Source: Candidatus Aalborgicola bjergmarkensis
GTDB taxonomy: Bacteria; Pseudomonadota; Gammaproteobacteria; Burkholderiales; Burkholderiaceae_C
NCBI GenBank assembly: GCA_016708725.1
Contig: JADJFE010000030.1
Coordinates: forward strand, 310,001-374,000
DNA: 64,000 bases
Reading direction: 5' to 3'
Below are positions 44,664 through 53,655 of the stretch, piece by piece. The notes below the pieces were generated by a model, which was not told where the DNA came from, ran no database searches, and saw nothing but the letters and a program-made list of their open reading frames with translations. Within the stretch, counting starts at the first letter, position 1; every line of letters begins with the position of its first letter. The position numbers were made by a program, and so were the translations under genes.

Positions 44664-45177
44664 AACGCTACGCCCTGGTGTTTTCGGGGCGCTGGTGCTG
44701 CTGGTGTTACTGGCATTGGCCGCGTTTTCCGGTTGCGGCTTCAAACTGCGCAGCAGCCAGAATTTTGCCTTTGCCACCCTGGCGGTCACGCCGGAGTACA
44801 ACGGCATCGTTGCGGCGGATCTGATTCGCTATTTTGGCGCCGCCATCGTGCCGCTGGTGCCTGCGCAGGGGGCAGCGCCTCCGCAGGTGATTGTGGACAT
44901 CTTGCAGGATGTGCGCGAAAAAACCATTGTGGCTGTCAACGCATCCGGTCAGGTGCGCGAGTTCCAGCTCAAACTGCGTGTGCTGTTTCGGGTGCGCACC
45001 CCCCAGGGGCGCGAACTGATCACTGCTACCGAACTGGCGCAGCAGCGCGACATCAGCTTCAACGAGTCCGCCGTGCTGGCCAAGGAGGCCGAGGAAGTGC
45101 TGTTGTACCGTGATATGCAGGCGGATGTCGTGCAACAGTTGCTGCGCCGGCTCGCAGCCATCCGGCAACTGGATTGA
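44650..45177 (+). CDS. lptE: LPS-assembly lipoprotein LptE
   Basis: A 175-residue lipoprotein (lipobox FSGCGFKLR) that plugs the LptD barrel and delivers LPS to the cell surface. The core LITATELAQQRDISFNESAVLAKEAEEVLLYRDMQADVVQQLLRRL is typical. ATG 44650 overlaps the leuS end by 14 bp. The order leuS-lptE-holA is conserved in proteobacteria. Confidence 0.92.
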   Translation: MWCSRTLRPGVFGALVLLVLLALAAFSGCGFKLRSSQNFAFATLAVTPEYNGIVAADLIRYFGAAIVPLVPAQGAAPPQVIVDILQDVREKTIVAVNASGQVREFQLKLRVLFRVRTPQGRELITATELAQQRDISFNESAVLAKEAEEVLLYRDMQADVVQQLLRRLAAIRQLD

Positions 45178-45198
45178 AAATTGGACTAAAAACGTACC

Positions 45199-46299
45199 AT
45201 GCAACTTGCCGTTGATCAACTTCAGGGGCACCTGCAACGCGGCCTGCGCAGCCTGTACACCCTGCATGGGGACGAGCCTTTGCTGCAGCAGGAAGCACTC
45301 GACGCCATCCGGGCCGTTGCGCGAACGCAAGGGTATACCGAGCGCAGCGTCCACACGGTTGCCGGTGCACATTTCAATTGGGGCGAGATTTTGGCCGCAG
45401 GCAGCTCTTTGAGTCTTTTTGCCGATAGGCAGATTGTCGAAATCCGCATCCCGACAGGCAAACCTGGCAAGGAAGGCAGTGTGGCGTTGCAACGCATTGC
45501 CGAGCTGGCACAGGACAATGACACGACCCTGACCCTTCTCATGTTGCCGCGTCTGGATAAGGCCACGCGCGCCACAGCATGGTTTGTCGCCCTGGAAAAC
45601 AACGGCGTAACGCTGGCGTTGGAAACCGTCGAGCGCGCGGCGCTGCCGCAGTGGCTTGCCCGGCGCCTGGCGCTACAGGGACAACGTGTGGCACCCGGCG
45701 AGGAAGGGCAGCGTACCCTGCAATTTTTTGCCGACCGTGTGGAAGGCAATCTGCTGGCCGCGCATCAGGAAATCCAAAAATTGGCGCTACTGTTCCCGGT
45801 GACGGATGCCAATGGTAGTGGCAATGGCAATAGCGGCGTGTTGCGCCAGGAACAGGTGGAACGTGCCGTGGGCAATGTTGCGCGCTACGATGTGTTCAAG
45901 CTGTCCGAAGCCGTGCTGGCCGGGCAGGCGCTGCGTGTGCAACGCATGCTCGATGGCCTGCAGGCCGAGGGCGAGGCCGAGGTGCTGGTGCACTACACCC
46001 TGGCTGAGGACATCCGTATGCTCAAGCGCATCAAGGACGCGATGGGCCAAGGCAAACCCTTGCCTATGGCATTGAGCGAACAACGCATCTGGGGCGTGCG
46101 CGGACAACTGTTCGAGCGCGTACTGCCGCGCCTGAGTGCGGCTACATTAGGTGCATTGCTGCAAGCGGCGCATCAGGTAGATGGCATTGTCAAAGGCCTC
46201 AAGCAGCCGGATTGGCCCGCCAATGGCTGGCAGGCGCTGCATCAGTTGGCGATGCAACTGTGTCAGGCGTGCGCGAATCCCAAATCAAGAGTGGGCTAA
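45199..46299 (+). CDS. holA: DNA polymerase III subunit delta
   Basis: A 366-residue clamp-loader subunit that opens the beta clamp. It begins MQLAVDQLQGHLQRGLRSLYTLHGDEPLLQQEALDAIR and contains the conserved GNLLAAHQEIQKLALLF and a C-terminal LAEDIRMLKRIKDAM...WGVRGQLFERVLPRL. Length and position after lptE fit. The stop overlaps the remnant on the opposite strand. Confidence 0.95.
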   Translation: MQLAVDQLQGHLQRGLRSLYTLHGDEPLLQQEALDAIRAVARTQGYTERSVHTVAGAHFNWGEILAAGSSLSLFADRQIVEIRIPTGKPGKEGSVALQRIAELAQDNDTTLTLLMLPRLDKATRATAWFVALENNGVTLALETVERAALPQWLARRLALQGQRVAPGEEGQRTLQFFADRVEGNLLAAHQEIQKLALLFPVTDANGSGNGNSGVLRQEQVERAVGNVARYDVFKLSEAVLAGQALRVQRMLDGLQAEGEAEVLVHYTLAEDIRMLKRIKDAMGQGKPLPMALSEQRIWGVRGQLFERVLPRLSAATLGALLQAAHQVDGIVKGLKQPDWPANGWQALHQLAMQLCQACANPKSRVG

Positions 46300-46370
46300 C
46301 GGGCTAGTTTCTTGAGAATGGGGTCGTCCGGGTACTTGGTTGCTGGTTTTTCCCCAGCTTGGCAAGTGAC
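46296..46370 (-). pseudogene. remnant of the 3' end of a FN3/TPR-type gene (homologous to 63606-64000)
   Basis: The minus strand reads YPDDPILKKLAR then stop. The complete gene at the right edge ends RPDDSILKKLAR then stop, and about 40 of 47 bases match. Upstream of this the frame is scrambled. It overlaps the end of holA and may be a vestige of a duplicated gene, or one arm of a 47-bp direct repeat 17.3 kb from its partner. Confidence 0.55.
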
Positions 46371-46385
46371 TGTAAATCGGGATAA

Positions 46386-46401
46386 TATAACAATTGTTAT
46401 A
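46386..46401. promoter_or_regulatory. 16-bp perfect palindrome, likely toxin-antitoxin operator
   Basis: TATAACAATTGTTATA is perfectly self-complementary and lies 16 bp before the antitoxin ATG, overlapping TATAAC-type promoter sequence. AbrB-type antitoxins commonly bind such sites to regulate their own expression. Confidence 0.7.
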
Positions 46402-46417
46402 ACTTATGGGATTCGCC

Positions 46418-46645
46418 ATGTCCGCTCTCAAACTCACACAAATTGGCAATTCGGTGGGCGTCATTTTGCCCAAGGAAGTGTTGGCCCGCATGAAACTCGG
46501 CAAAGGCGATACCGTGTACCTGACCGAAGCCGTCAATGACGGCATTACCTTGACACCCTATGACCCCGAACTGGAGAAGCAGATCAAGTTGGGTCGCGAG
46601 TTCATGCATGACTACCGTGACACCTTTCATCAACTTGCCAAATGA
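46418..46645 (+). CDS. AbrB/MazE-type antitoxin
   Basis: A 75-residue antitoxin with the AbrB fold (LKLTQIGNSVGVILPKEVLARMKLGKGDTVYLTE) and a charged tail (FMHDYRDTFHQLAK) expected to contact the toxin. The stop overlaps the Doc start as ATGA. ATG 46418 has GGGA at spacing six; 46406 is an in-frame alternative. Confidence 0.88.
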   Translation: MSALKLTQIGNSVGVILPKEVLARMKLGKGDTVYLTEAVNDGITLTPYDPELEKQIKLGREFMHDYRDTFHQLAK

Positions 46646-47034
46646 GCGACTGGAAGTGGATAAGCCGTCAGGTTCTGCTGCTGCTGCATGACGAAAGCCT
46701 GGCAGAACATGGCGGCGCGAGTGGCCTGCGTGACGCGGGTTTGTTGGACTCGGCACTTGCGCGACCAGTCAATCTGGCCCTGTACGCGAAGCCCGATGTC
46801 GCTGATTTGGCGGCCGCTTATGGCGTAGGCCTGGCCAAGAACCATGCATTTGTCGATGGCAACAAACGCGCCGCATTTTTGGCCGTCGGTCTTTTTCTTG
46901 CACTCAATGGCTATCGACTGAACGCGACGCAGGCGAATGCCACGCTGACCATGCTGTCGGTCGCTTCTGGCAGTTTGCCGGAAGCTGACTTCGCGAACTG
47001 GATTCGAAAAAACATCCAACCCTGCAAGGCATAG
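46642..47034 (+). CDS. doc: Doc-type Fic/Doc toxin
   Basis: A 130-residue Doc protein with the motif HAFVDGNKRAAFLAVGLFL. In Doc the motif lacks the second Arg of AMP-transferring Fic enzymes, and the protein phosphorylates EF-Tu. The start overlaps the antitoxin stop. The partner here is an AbrB-type and not a Phd-type antitoxin. Confidence 0.9.
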   Translation: MSDWKWISRQVLLLLHDESLAEHGGASGLRDAGLLDSALARPVNLALYAKPDVADLAAAYGVGLAKNHAFVDGNKRAAFLAVGLFLALNGYRLNATQANATLTMLSVASGSLPEADFANWIRKNIQPCKA

Positions 47035-47123
47035 CAACTGTTCAGGCCAACCTGCAAGGCGGATGGGGTGATGCGTGGGGGCTTGGAGTCCACGCCGATG
47101 TGTGATGTGTGCAGGTCAAATCA

Positions 47124-47171
47124 GGCTGTAAACCTTATGAAATATGCGGGAGCAGCTACTCTTTTATGAGC
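47124..47171 (-). repeat. dispersed 48-bp repeat, copy 4
   Basis: Read on the minus strand this begins GCTCATAAAAGAGTAGCTGC and ends GGTTTACAGCC. It lies between doc and the truncated tpsB in a 208-bp intergenic region that otherwise shows nothing recognisable. Confidence 0.65.
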
Positions 47172-47242
47172 ATTGATGCCACTATGACCACCGAAGCGAA
47201 CATATTGAGTTCCAGCCGGTTTGAAAATTAAGCACGACCGGC

Positions 47243-47764
47243 TTAACTCAGCTGCACGTGCGCGCCCTTGTCTTGTAGCGTGCCACCGTCGCTGCTGACC
47301 GAGGCCGGGGCGATTTGGCGGTGGGCTAGCGCCAGATCAAGTTTGAAACCGCCTTGGCGCAGCCGCAGGGCTACACCCAGAGCGGCCAGGATGTCCGCCT
47401 CTTCACGCTGGTTTTTACCCCAGCCCCAATCGTAAAACGGTGTCACCGCCAGATTCTGGCCCTTACCGGGGTTGCTGATGAGCGGATAGCTGTATTCGAG
47501 GTTCAGCACCACGCCTTTGTCACGGATAAGAAAGGTGATATGGTCTGTTGGAGTCAACACGTCGTCGTCGGTGCTGGTATCGATGGCGTCAAGGGCGTTG
47601 GTGGCAATGGGAGGAAGTTGAAATGCGCCATCGGGTTTTGCCGGAAGGTAGTCGGGGCGCACCAACTCCGGCAGGCGTGGCTGCTGGCCTGTGTCTGCTG
47701 CCAGCGCCAGTCCGGGTAGCAGCAGGCCCAGGGCAAACTGGCGGGCGGTAAACGACAATTTCAT
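47243..47764 (-). pseudogene. TpsB (ShlB/FhaC-type) outer-membrane transporter, internally deleted
   Basis: A 173-residue frame that joins an N-terminal signal peptide and first part (LPELVRPDYLPAKPDGAFQLPPI) directly to the last barrel strands (ITFLIRDKGVVLNLEYSYPL...AVTPFYDWGWGKNQ...GVALRLRQGGFKLDLALAHR). Family members have about 550 residues, so the POTRA domains and most of the barrel are missing. The reading frame is preserved. It overlaps the TpsA stop (ATGA). It is unlikely to form a pore. Confidence 0.8.
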
Positions 47765-50700
47765 AACTGGCTACACCCCGAGGAGATAAAGGCCAGTTGT
47801 TCGTCAGGGGTAACGGGCAAAGCGCCGGTACTGTGCGGCACAGCGGCACTGCGCAGTGGACCTAGCAGTCGGCGTGCCATTGGAGCGAAACCGCCGCGTC
47901 CGGTACGCGCCAGTGAACTGCCACCGCCCATGCGGCAAGGGTTACGCCCCATTCCACCGGCATCCAGCATCGGTGTGCCAAGGCCAGCCAAAGTTCCGCT
48001 AATGTCGAATACGGGTGCGGTGATATGAATGGTCCCACTCAGTCCCGTGGGTGCTGCCGCCTGAATGACGTTGAATCCAAAAACGCCCGGCTGAAACACA
48101 TAGGGGGTTGATCCACCCAAGGCCAGTGCGCTGCCGCTGGGTACCAATAACCGCACATCGACATTCACATTGCCACCGCTGGCGTCTTTGGCAGCGGTAT
48201 TGGCCTGAATGAAGCCGGTTTTCATCAGCAGGGTATGCGCTTTGATCGTGATGTCACCGCCATCACCACTGAGCCCAAGCACCGAAGTGGTGATTTGTGC
48301 ATTGATGAGGTCGATAAATCTACCTCCTTGAATGCTGATTGATCCACCGTTACCAAGGTTGGCGCTGGTCTTGACGCTTGCCGCATCCATGCTCAGCTCG
48401 TCTTTGAAGTTGAGCTGAATATTGCTGGCGGCCACATTGCCACTGGAGCTGGCCGTGATTTGCCCACTCTTGAGCCTGAAACCAGGGGCGCTGGCAGTCA
48501 GTATGCTTGGGGTGAGGCGGTCGGGGGAGATGGGTGTTGCCGCATTCGCAATCGAAAGTTCGCCGCCATTGACAAGCTCCAGGCGGTCACTGGCGTTCAC
48601 ATTGACGCTGCCGGTTTGTCCTGATGAGCCGCTGGAGGCAGACGCTTGTATGCGAGAGTCGTCAACTTTTACTGATTTTCCGCTGACCACAACTGTTCCG
48701 GCAGACCCGGCACCGGCAGTAGCCGATGAAATATAGCCGTTGTTGTGTAGCGATACATCCTGTTCAACCATGACCTTCACATCGCCTGCGTTGCCACTGC
48801 TGCCGGGCATGGCATCACTGGTAATGCCACTTATCAAGCCTGCACGCGTGTTTTCAATCGCCAAGTTCCTGGCAATGACGCTGACGGTGCCTGCGTTGCC
48901 GCTGCCCGCAGTGTCGGAGGAAATACTGCCACCGTTACTGATGCGCATGCTCTGTGCGCTAGCAAGGATGGTTCCGGCGGCTACGTTGCCCGAGGTGTTG
49001 GCCGTGATATGGCCGCCATCGATGGTGATGCTGGGTGCGTTGACGGTGAGCGTGGTCGGAGTTAGCGCTTCCGGTTGGGTCGAGGTGCCGCTGTTTTTGA
49101 TGCTGATCTGACCGTCGCTGGCAATGGTGACCGCCTGCGTAGCGCTGACGTTCACGCTGCCGGTCTGACCACTGGACGATTCCTTGGCCGCTGCGCCAAT
49201 GCTGGCGCCGGTGTCGATGGCAATGCTGCCGTTGTTGGCCGTCACACTAACGCTACCCGCTTTGCCCGCACCATTGGTGTCGGTGCTGATCTGGGTCGCA
49301 GCGCCGCTCATCTGAATCTGGTCTGCGCTGACGCTAACCGATCCGGCCTGGCCCGCTGCCGTGGTGGCGGAGCTGATCTGTGCACCACTGAGCATGTCCA
49401 GCCTGGTTCCGGCTGTGACGCTGACGGTGCCTGCGTTGCCGCTTCCCGCAGTGTCCGAAGAAATGCTGCCACCGTTACTGATGCGCATGCTATCGGCACT
49501 GGCAACGATGGTTCCGGCGGCTACGTTGCCGGATGTATTTGCCGTGATGTGGCCGCCATCGATGGTGATGCTGGGTGCGTTGACGGTGAGTGTGGTCGCA
49601 GTGAGCGCTTCTGGCTGGGCCGAGGTGCCGCTGTTTTTGATGCTGATCTGCCCGTCGCTGGCAATGGTGACCGCCTGCGTAGCGCTAACGTTCACGCTGC
49701 CGGTCTGACCGCTGGACGATTCCTTGGCCGCTGCACCAATGCTGGCGCCGGTGTCGATGGCAATGCTGCCGTTGTTGGCCGTAACACTAACGCTACCCGC
49801 TTTGCCCGCGCCATTGGTGTCGGTACTGATCTGGGTCGCAGTGCCGCTCATCAGAATCTGGTCTGCGCTGACGCCAACCGATCCGGCCTGGCCCGCCGCC
49901 GTGGTGGCGGAGCTGATTTGTGCGCCACTGAGCATGTCCAGCCTAGAACCTGCTGTGACGCTGACGGTGCCTGCGTTGCCGCTGCCTGTAGTGTCCGAAG
50001 AAATGCTGCCGCTGTTACGGATATACAGGCTATCGGCACTGGCGACGATGGTTCCGGCGGCTACGTTGCCGGATGTATTTGCTGTGATGTGGCCGCCATC
50101 GATGGTGATGCTGGGTGCGTTGACGGTGAGTGTGGTTGCAGTGAGCGCTTCTGGCTGGGTCGAGGTACCGCTGTTTTTGATGCTGATCTGACCGTCGCTG
50201 GCAATGGTGACCGCCTGCGTAGCGCTAACGTTCACGCTGCCGGTCTGACCGCTGGACGATTCCTTGGCCGCTGCACCAATGCTGGCTCCGGTGTCGATGG
50301 CAATGCTGCCGTTGTTGGCCGTCACACTAACGCTACCTGCTTTGCCCGCGCCATTGGTGTCGGTGCTGATCTGGGTCGCAGCGCCGCTCATCAGAATCTG
50401 GTCTGCGCTGACGCTAACCGATCCGGCCTGGCCCGCTGCCGTGGTGGCAGAGCTGATCTGTGCGCCACTGAGCATGTCCAGCCTAGTTCCGGCCATGACG
50501 CTGACGGTGCCTGCGTTTCCGCTGCCTGTAGTGTCCGAAGAAATGCTGCCGCTGTTACGGATATACAGGCTATCGGCACTGGCGACGATGGTTCCGGCGG
50601 CTACGTTGCCGGATGTATTTGCCGTGATATGGCCGCCATCGATGGTGATGCGAGGGGCATTTACAAGCATTTCGGTGGGGGATGTTGCGCTTGGAACAGC

Positions 50701-53052
50701 TATCGTCGCGTCGTTCTTGATCGCCAGTTCCCCGTCTGCGGATAAAGTCATGCTGTCAATAGCACCCACGCGGACCGTACCCGTTTGTCCAGACGAGTTG
50801 GCGGATGCGGTTGCATTGATGCTGCTGGGGTATTTTGTGCCGTCGTCTGTGGTGAAGCTGCCGTCAACCAGGAGGGTGGCCGTGTTGACGGTAACCGTCC
50901 CGGCCTTGCCCGCAGCACGGGTAGCTGAGCTGATGCGACCTGAATTGAGTATGGATAGCTTCTGGCTTGCCTCCACCGTCACGCTTCCGGCATCGCCAGA
51001 ACCGCTAGTCTGACTGTCAATGCTGGTGGCGTATTGGCCTGTTTTCCCATCGATACGGATATTGCTTGCCTGCACCTTGACGATGCCTGCACGCCCGGAG
51101 TTGTCGGTACGGGAAGAAATGACAGATCCGTTAAGTAGCACCAAATCACCCGCCACAGCCAGCGATACGTCCCCGGAATTCCCCGTTCCAGAAGACATCG
51201 TCGAAACAAACGTCGGATCATCGCCACCGGTCATGGTCATCGTGTCCGCGTTGATCTGCACGAAACCTGCATTACCAGAAGAACCAGTGAATGCCATAGC
51301 CTGAATAGAGCCACCATTTTTCATGTCGATGCTCTTGGCATCAATTGTTACTACTCCGCCTGTGCCTGATCCCTTGGTTGATGAAAAAATGCTGCTACCG
51401 TCCGCCAAGGACAGGCTTTTCGCAACGGAAACAGTAATATTCCCAGCATTTCCGGTGGAGCCTAATGCCGCTGCCGCAACAGTCGAGTAGTTTTCCCCGG
51501 TGCTCGACATGAGCATGTTTCCTGCATGGATGTTGATCGAACCAGCATCGGACTGTTGTGTGCTAGTAGTAAAAATACCGCCACCATTTACCAGAGACAA
51601 TGTTCCTTGGGCGTTCAATGAGACAGTGCCGCCGTTGCCGGTTCTATATGCTGTGCTTGAGATCATGCTGGGAAGTGTCGTATTGGCATCGCTCCCTTCT
51701 ATATTAATATTTCCGCCTTTGACGGCCAATACCCCAGCATTGCCTGCTGAAAAACTGTCAGTCGCTATCTTCCCGCCATTCCTCAATACGATATTTCCGC
51801 TTGCCAACACCTGAATGTTTCCCGCCGTCCCCGTACTGAAGCTTTTGGAGTTGATGTACGCTGCATCGATAAGAATATTGGTTGCGCGAACATTCACTGT
51901 ACCGGCGGGAAATGGGGAAGTGCTATCAGAACTAATGTGGCCACGATTCAATAATGTCAGGGTTTTTTCCACTGACACGTTGATGTTCCCAGCCCCTTGG
52001 TTGAACATGGAAGATGCATCGATTCTCGATGAGGCTCCTTCAATACTGAGGTTATCCGCAGAGACGGTTAACGATCCTGGGTCACCTTCTCCTATGGCTG
52101 CAGACGATATGGCGCCACCACCTTTTAGGGCAATTTCTCCACTCGCCTTGACGCTGACATCACCTCCTCCGCCGGTACTGTTGCTTTCCGTTCCAATCGC
52201 TGTGACGCCTTTGTTGTTGGAATCTATTGTCACTTGACCTGCGTTGATGCGAACACTTCCGCCCTTGAGCGCTCCCAAACTCTGGGTTAAAACCAGGGCA
52301 CCATTGCTCACGCTCAGGTTTCCATACGCTGCAGGTGGTTCGCCAGTCAAAGGAATACTTTGCGGCCCGGATCCAACTGCCGCTACGTGGATATCGCCAC
52401 CGTTTCTGGTCATAACTATGCCGTTATTTATTTCAATATCCCCGCCAATCAGGTTAAGCGGTTGCAATGGCTTTGTCGAAAGCGTTGTTTTGTCTTTGAC
52501 TGCAATCGTCGCCCTTGTTGTCCCTAAAAAGCCAAACGCCTCGGGCGCGGCACTGGAAAGCGTACTGGTCTTTTGCAAATCAGCATGAAACGCCCCATCC
52601 GGGAATTTCAGATAGTTGGCCGTGCTGATATGCAAAGCACCTGGCACATCAACCACAGCCCCCTTGCCAAATGTCACGCCCGCCGGGTTGATGAAGAAGA
52701 ACGCCGGGGTGCCGCTGATAGGTGTCAGACTGAGTGTGCCGTTGATGATAGAAGCGCTACCCCCGGTCACACGGCTGATGACATTGGCAATGCCTGCCGT
52801 GCTGGTCGTGAAGTTGGCCGACTCACCCGAATTGATATTGAAAGTCTGAAAGCTGTGGAACAGGTTATTGCCCGCAAGCTGGCCCAAAGTTTGCGGGATG
52901 GCATACTTGGGGCCGCTCAGGGTTTGGGCGGCTGGGCCGATGCTGCCGTCGGTTTTGATCTGGGCCAGGGTTTCGGCGCACAAGAAAAGCCCCCAGAGCA
53001 AGGCTGCCAAGCGTGTGGGTGGCGATAATCGCGTATGTTCACGGTACGCCAT
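47761..53052 (-). CDS. TpsA: filamentous haemagglutinin-family exoprotein
   Basis: A 1763-residue exoprotein. A signal peptide (RLAALLWGLFLCAETLAQ) precedes the TPS domain (about 30-190: SFQTFNINSGESANFTTS, FFFINPAGVTFGKGAVVDV). A long beta-helix of GxAGxVxVxA repeats follows. The C-terminal tail has paired cysteines (NPCRMG ... SGCSQL). Three 180-residue tandem repeats are in the middle. It is secreted by a TpsB partner, but the adjacent tpsB is broken. The ATG at 53052 lies 18 bp inside the divergent toxin gene. CHAT and TPR-type partner gene lies upstream in the same direction. Confidence 0.88.
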   Translation of the reverse strand: MAYREHTRLSPPTRLAALLWGLFLCAETLAQIKTDGSIGPAAQTLSGPKYAIPQTLGQLAGNNLFHSFQTFNINSGESANFTTSTAGIANVISRVTGGSASIINGTLSLTPISGTPAFFFINPAGVTFGKGAVVDVPGALHISTANYLKFPDGAFHADLQKTSTLSSAAPEAFGFLGTTRATIAVKDKTTLSTKPLQPLNLIGGDIEINNGIVMTRNGGDIHVAAVGSGPQSIPLTGEPPAAYGNLSVSNGALVLTQSLGALKGGSVRINAGQVTIDSNNKGVTAIGTESNSTGGGGDVSVKASGEIALKGGGAISSAAIGEGDPGSLTVSADNLSIEGASSRIDASSMFNQGAGNINVSVEKTLTLLNRGHISSDSTSPFPAGTVNVRATNILIDAAYINSKSFSTGTAGNIQVLASGNIVLRNGGKIATDSFSAGNAGVLAVKGGNINIEGSDANTTLPSMISSTAYRTGNGGTVSLNAQGTLSLVNGGGIFTTSTQQSDAGSINIHAGNMLMSSTGENYSTVAAAALGSTGNAGNITVSVAKSLSLADGSSIFSSTKGSGTGGVVTIDAKSIDMKNGGSIQAMAFTGSSGNAGFVQINADTMTMTGGDDPTFVSTMSSGTGNSGDVSLAVAGDLVLLNGSVISSRTDNSGRAGIVKVQASNIRIDGKTGQYATSIDSQTSGSGDAGSVTVEASQKLSILNSGRISSATRAAGKAGTVTVNTATLLVDGSFTTDDGTKYPSSINATASANSSGQTGTVRVGAIDSMTLSADGELAIKNDATIAVPSATSPTEMLVNAPRITIDGGHITANTSGNVAAGTIVASADSLYIRNSGSISSDTTGSGNAGTVSVMAGTRLDMLSGAQISSATTAAGQAGSVSVSADQILMSGAATQISTDTNGAGKAGSVSVTANNGSIAIDTGASIGAAAKESSSGQTGSVNVSATQAVTIASDGQISIKNSGTSTQPEALTATTLTVNAPSITIDGGHITANTSGNVAAGTIVASADSLYIRNSGSISSDTTGSGNAGTVSVTAGSRLDMLSGAQISSATTAAGQAGSVGVSADQILMSGTATQISTDTNGAGKAGSVSVTANNGSIAIDTGASIGAAAKESSSGQTGSVNVSATQAVTIASDGQISIKNSGTSAQPEALTATTLTVNAPSITIDGGHITANTSGNVAAGTIVASADSMRISNGGSISSDTAGSGNAGTVSVTAGTRLDMLSGAQISSATTAAGQAGSVSVSADQIQMSGAATQISTDTNGAGKAGSVSVTANNGSIAIDTGASIGAAAKESSSGQTGSVNVSATQAVTIASDGQISIKNSGTSTQPEALTPTTLTVNAPSITIDGGHITANTSGNVAAGTILASAQSMRISNGGSISSDTAGSGNAGTVSVIARNLAIENTRAGLISGITSDAMPGSSGNAGDVKVMVEQDVSLHNNGYISSATAGAGSAGTVVVSGKSVKVDDSRIQASASSGSSGQTGSVNVNASDRLELVNGGELSIANAATPISPDRLTPSILTASAPGFRLKSGQITASSSGNVAASNIQLNFKDELSMDAASVKTSANLGNGGSISIQGGRFIDLINAQITTSVLGLSGDGGDITIKAHTLLMKTGFIQANTAAKDASGGNVNVDVRLLVPSGSALALGGSTPYVFQPGVFGFNVIQAAAPTGLSGTIHITAPVFDISGTLAGLGTPMLDAGGMGRNPCRMGGGSSLARTGRGGFAPMARRLLGPLRSAAVPHSTGALPVTPDEQLAFISSGCSQL
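49021..50640 (-). repeat. three tandem 540-bp units in tpsA
   Basis: The same 540-bp sequence recurs with a period of exactly 540 bp at 49021, 49561 and 50101. A partial unit extends left to about 48880. Units differ at only a few percent of bases. Each encodes 180 residues including ITIDGGHITANTSGN, LDMLSGAQISSATTAAGQAG and TNNG-type linker segments. Confidence 0.93.
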
Positions 53053-53300
53053 TATCTTGCGCGCGACGGCTCCGATCCCTTTCAGGGGTGGCTGAGCAAA
53101 TTGCGCGATCCTATCGCCAAAGGCAGTGTGGTGCGGCGCGTGAACCGGCTTGCGGACGGTAATTTCGGGGATCATAAGCCGTGCAGGGAGGGTGTTTGGG
53201 AGTTGCGTATCGACCACGGTGTGGGTTACCGGGTGTAACCAGCCAGGATGCCGACATCGAGCGTGCCATTGGCTACTGGAAGGATTGGCAAGCGAGGTGA
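53035..53300 (+). pseudogene. RelE/ParE (HigB)-type toxin with internal deletion
   Basis: MFTVRHYLARDGSDPFQGWL starts a typical RelE/ParE toxin, with LRDPIAKGSVVRRVNRLADGN and LRIDHGVGYRV. A stop follows directly at 53236. The usual final part (DADIERAIGYWKDWQAR, then stop at 53298) continues in another frame. The middle strand expected between them is missing, probably by a deletion of about 60 bp. The first 18 bp overlap the divergent tpsA start. Confidence 0.8.
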
Positions 53301-53303
53301 AAC

Positions 53304-53615
53304 ATGAAAGACCGAAGTCATGATGAGGCAATGGCTGAACTGTTCAGGCAAGACCCCGCCTTTGCGGCGGAATACATCAACCAGTTGCTCCAGGATGGGG
53401 AGCCGGCTGATTTGCTGGTGGCCTTGCGCCAGATGGCACAGGCGCATGGCGGTGGTATGCACGCTGTCGCGCGCGAGGCCGAGCTGAGCGCCACGCAGCT
53501 GTATCGCACCTTGTCCTCCAATGGAAACCCGGAATTGCGCAGCTTGTCGGCGTTGCTGAAAGTCTTGGGCTTGCGGTTGGCTGTCCAGACCATTGCCCAG
53601 CCCGCCAGCAGGTAA
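53304..53615 (+). CDS. HigA-like antitoxin (addiction module antidote)
   Basis: A 103-residue protein of the helix-turn-helix addiction-antidote family: MHAVAREAELSATQLYRTLSSNGNPELRSLSALLKVLGLRLAVQ. It lies 3 bp after the toxin remnant. The toxin is broken, so this antitoxin is orphaned but intact. It is convergent with the CHAT gene. Confidence 0.88.
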   Translation: MKDRSHDEAMAELFRQDPAFAAEYINQLLQDGEPADLLVALRQMAQAHGGGMHAVAREAELSATQLYRTLSSNGNPELRSLSALLKVLGLRLAVQTIAQPASR

Positions 53616-53655
53616 GCTACACAGCGGGCATAGCGGGGTAGATGGCTGGTTTTTG

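Noticed and set aside
48880..50640. Possible CRISPR array
   Set aside because: The repeats are 540 bp, coding and contiguous, with no spacer structure.
49075..50745. Plus-strand 556-codon repetitive frame inside tpsA
   Set aside because: It is antisense to the 540-bp repeat units of tpsA; the repeated frame follows from their periodicity.
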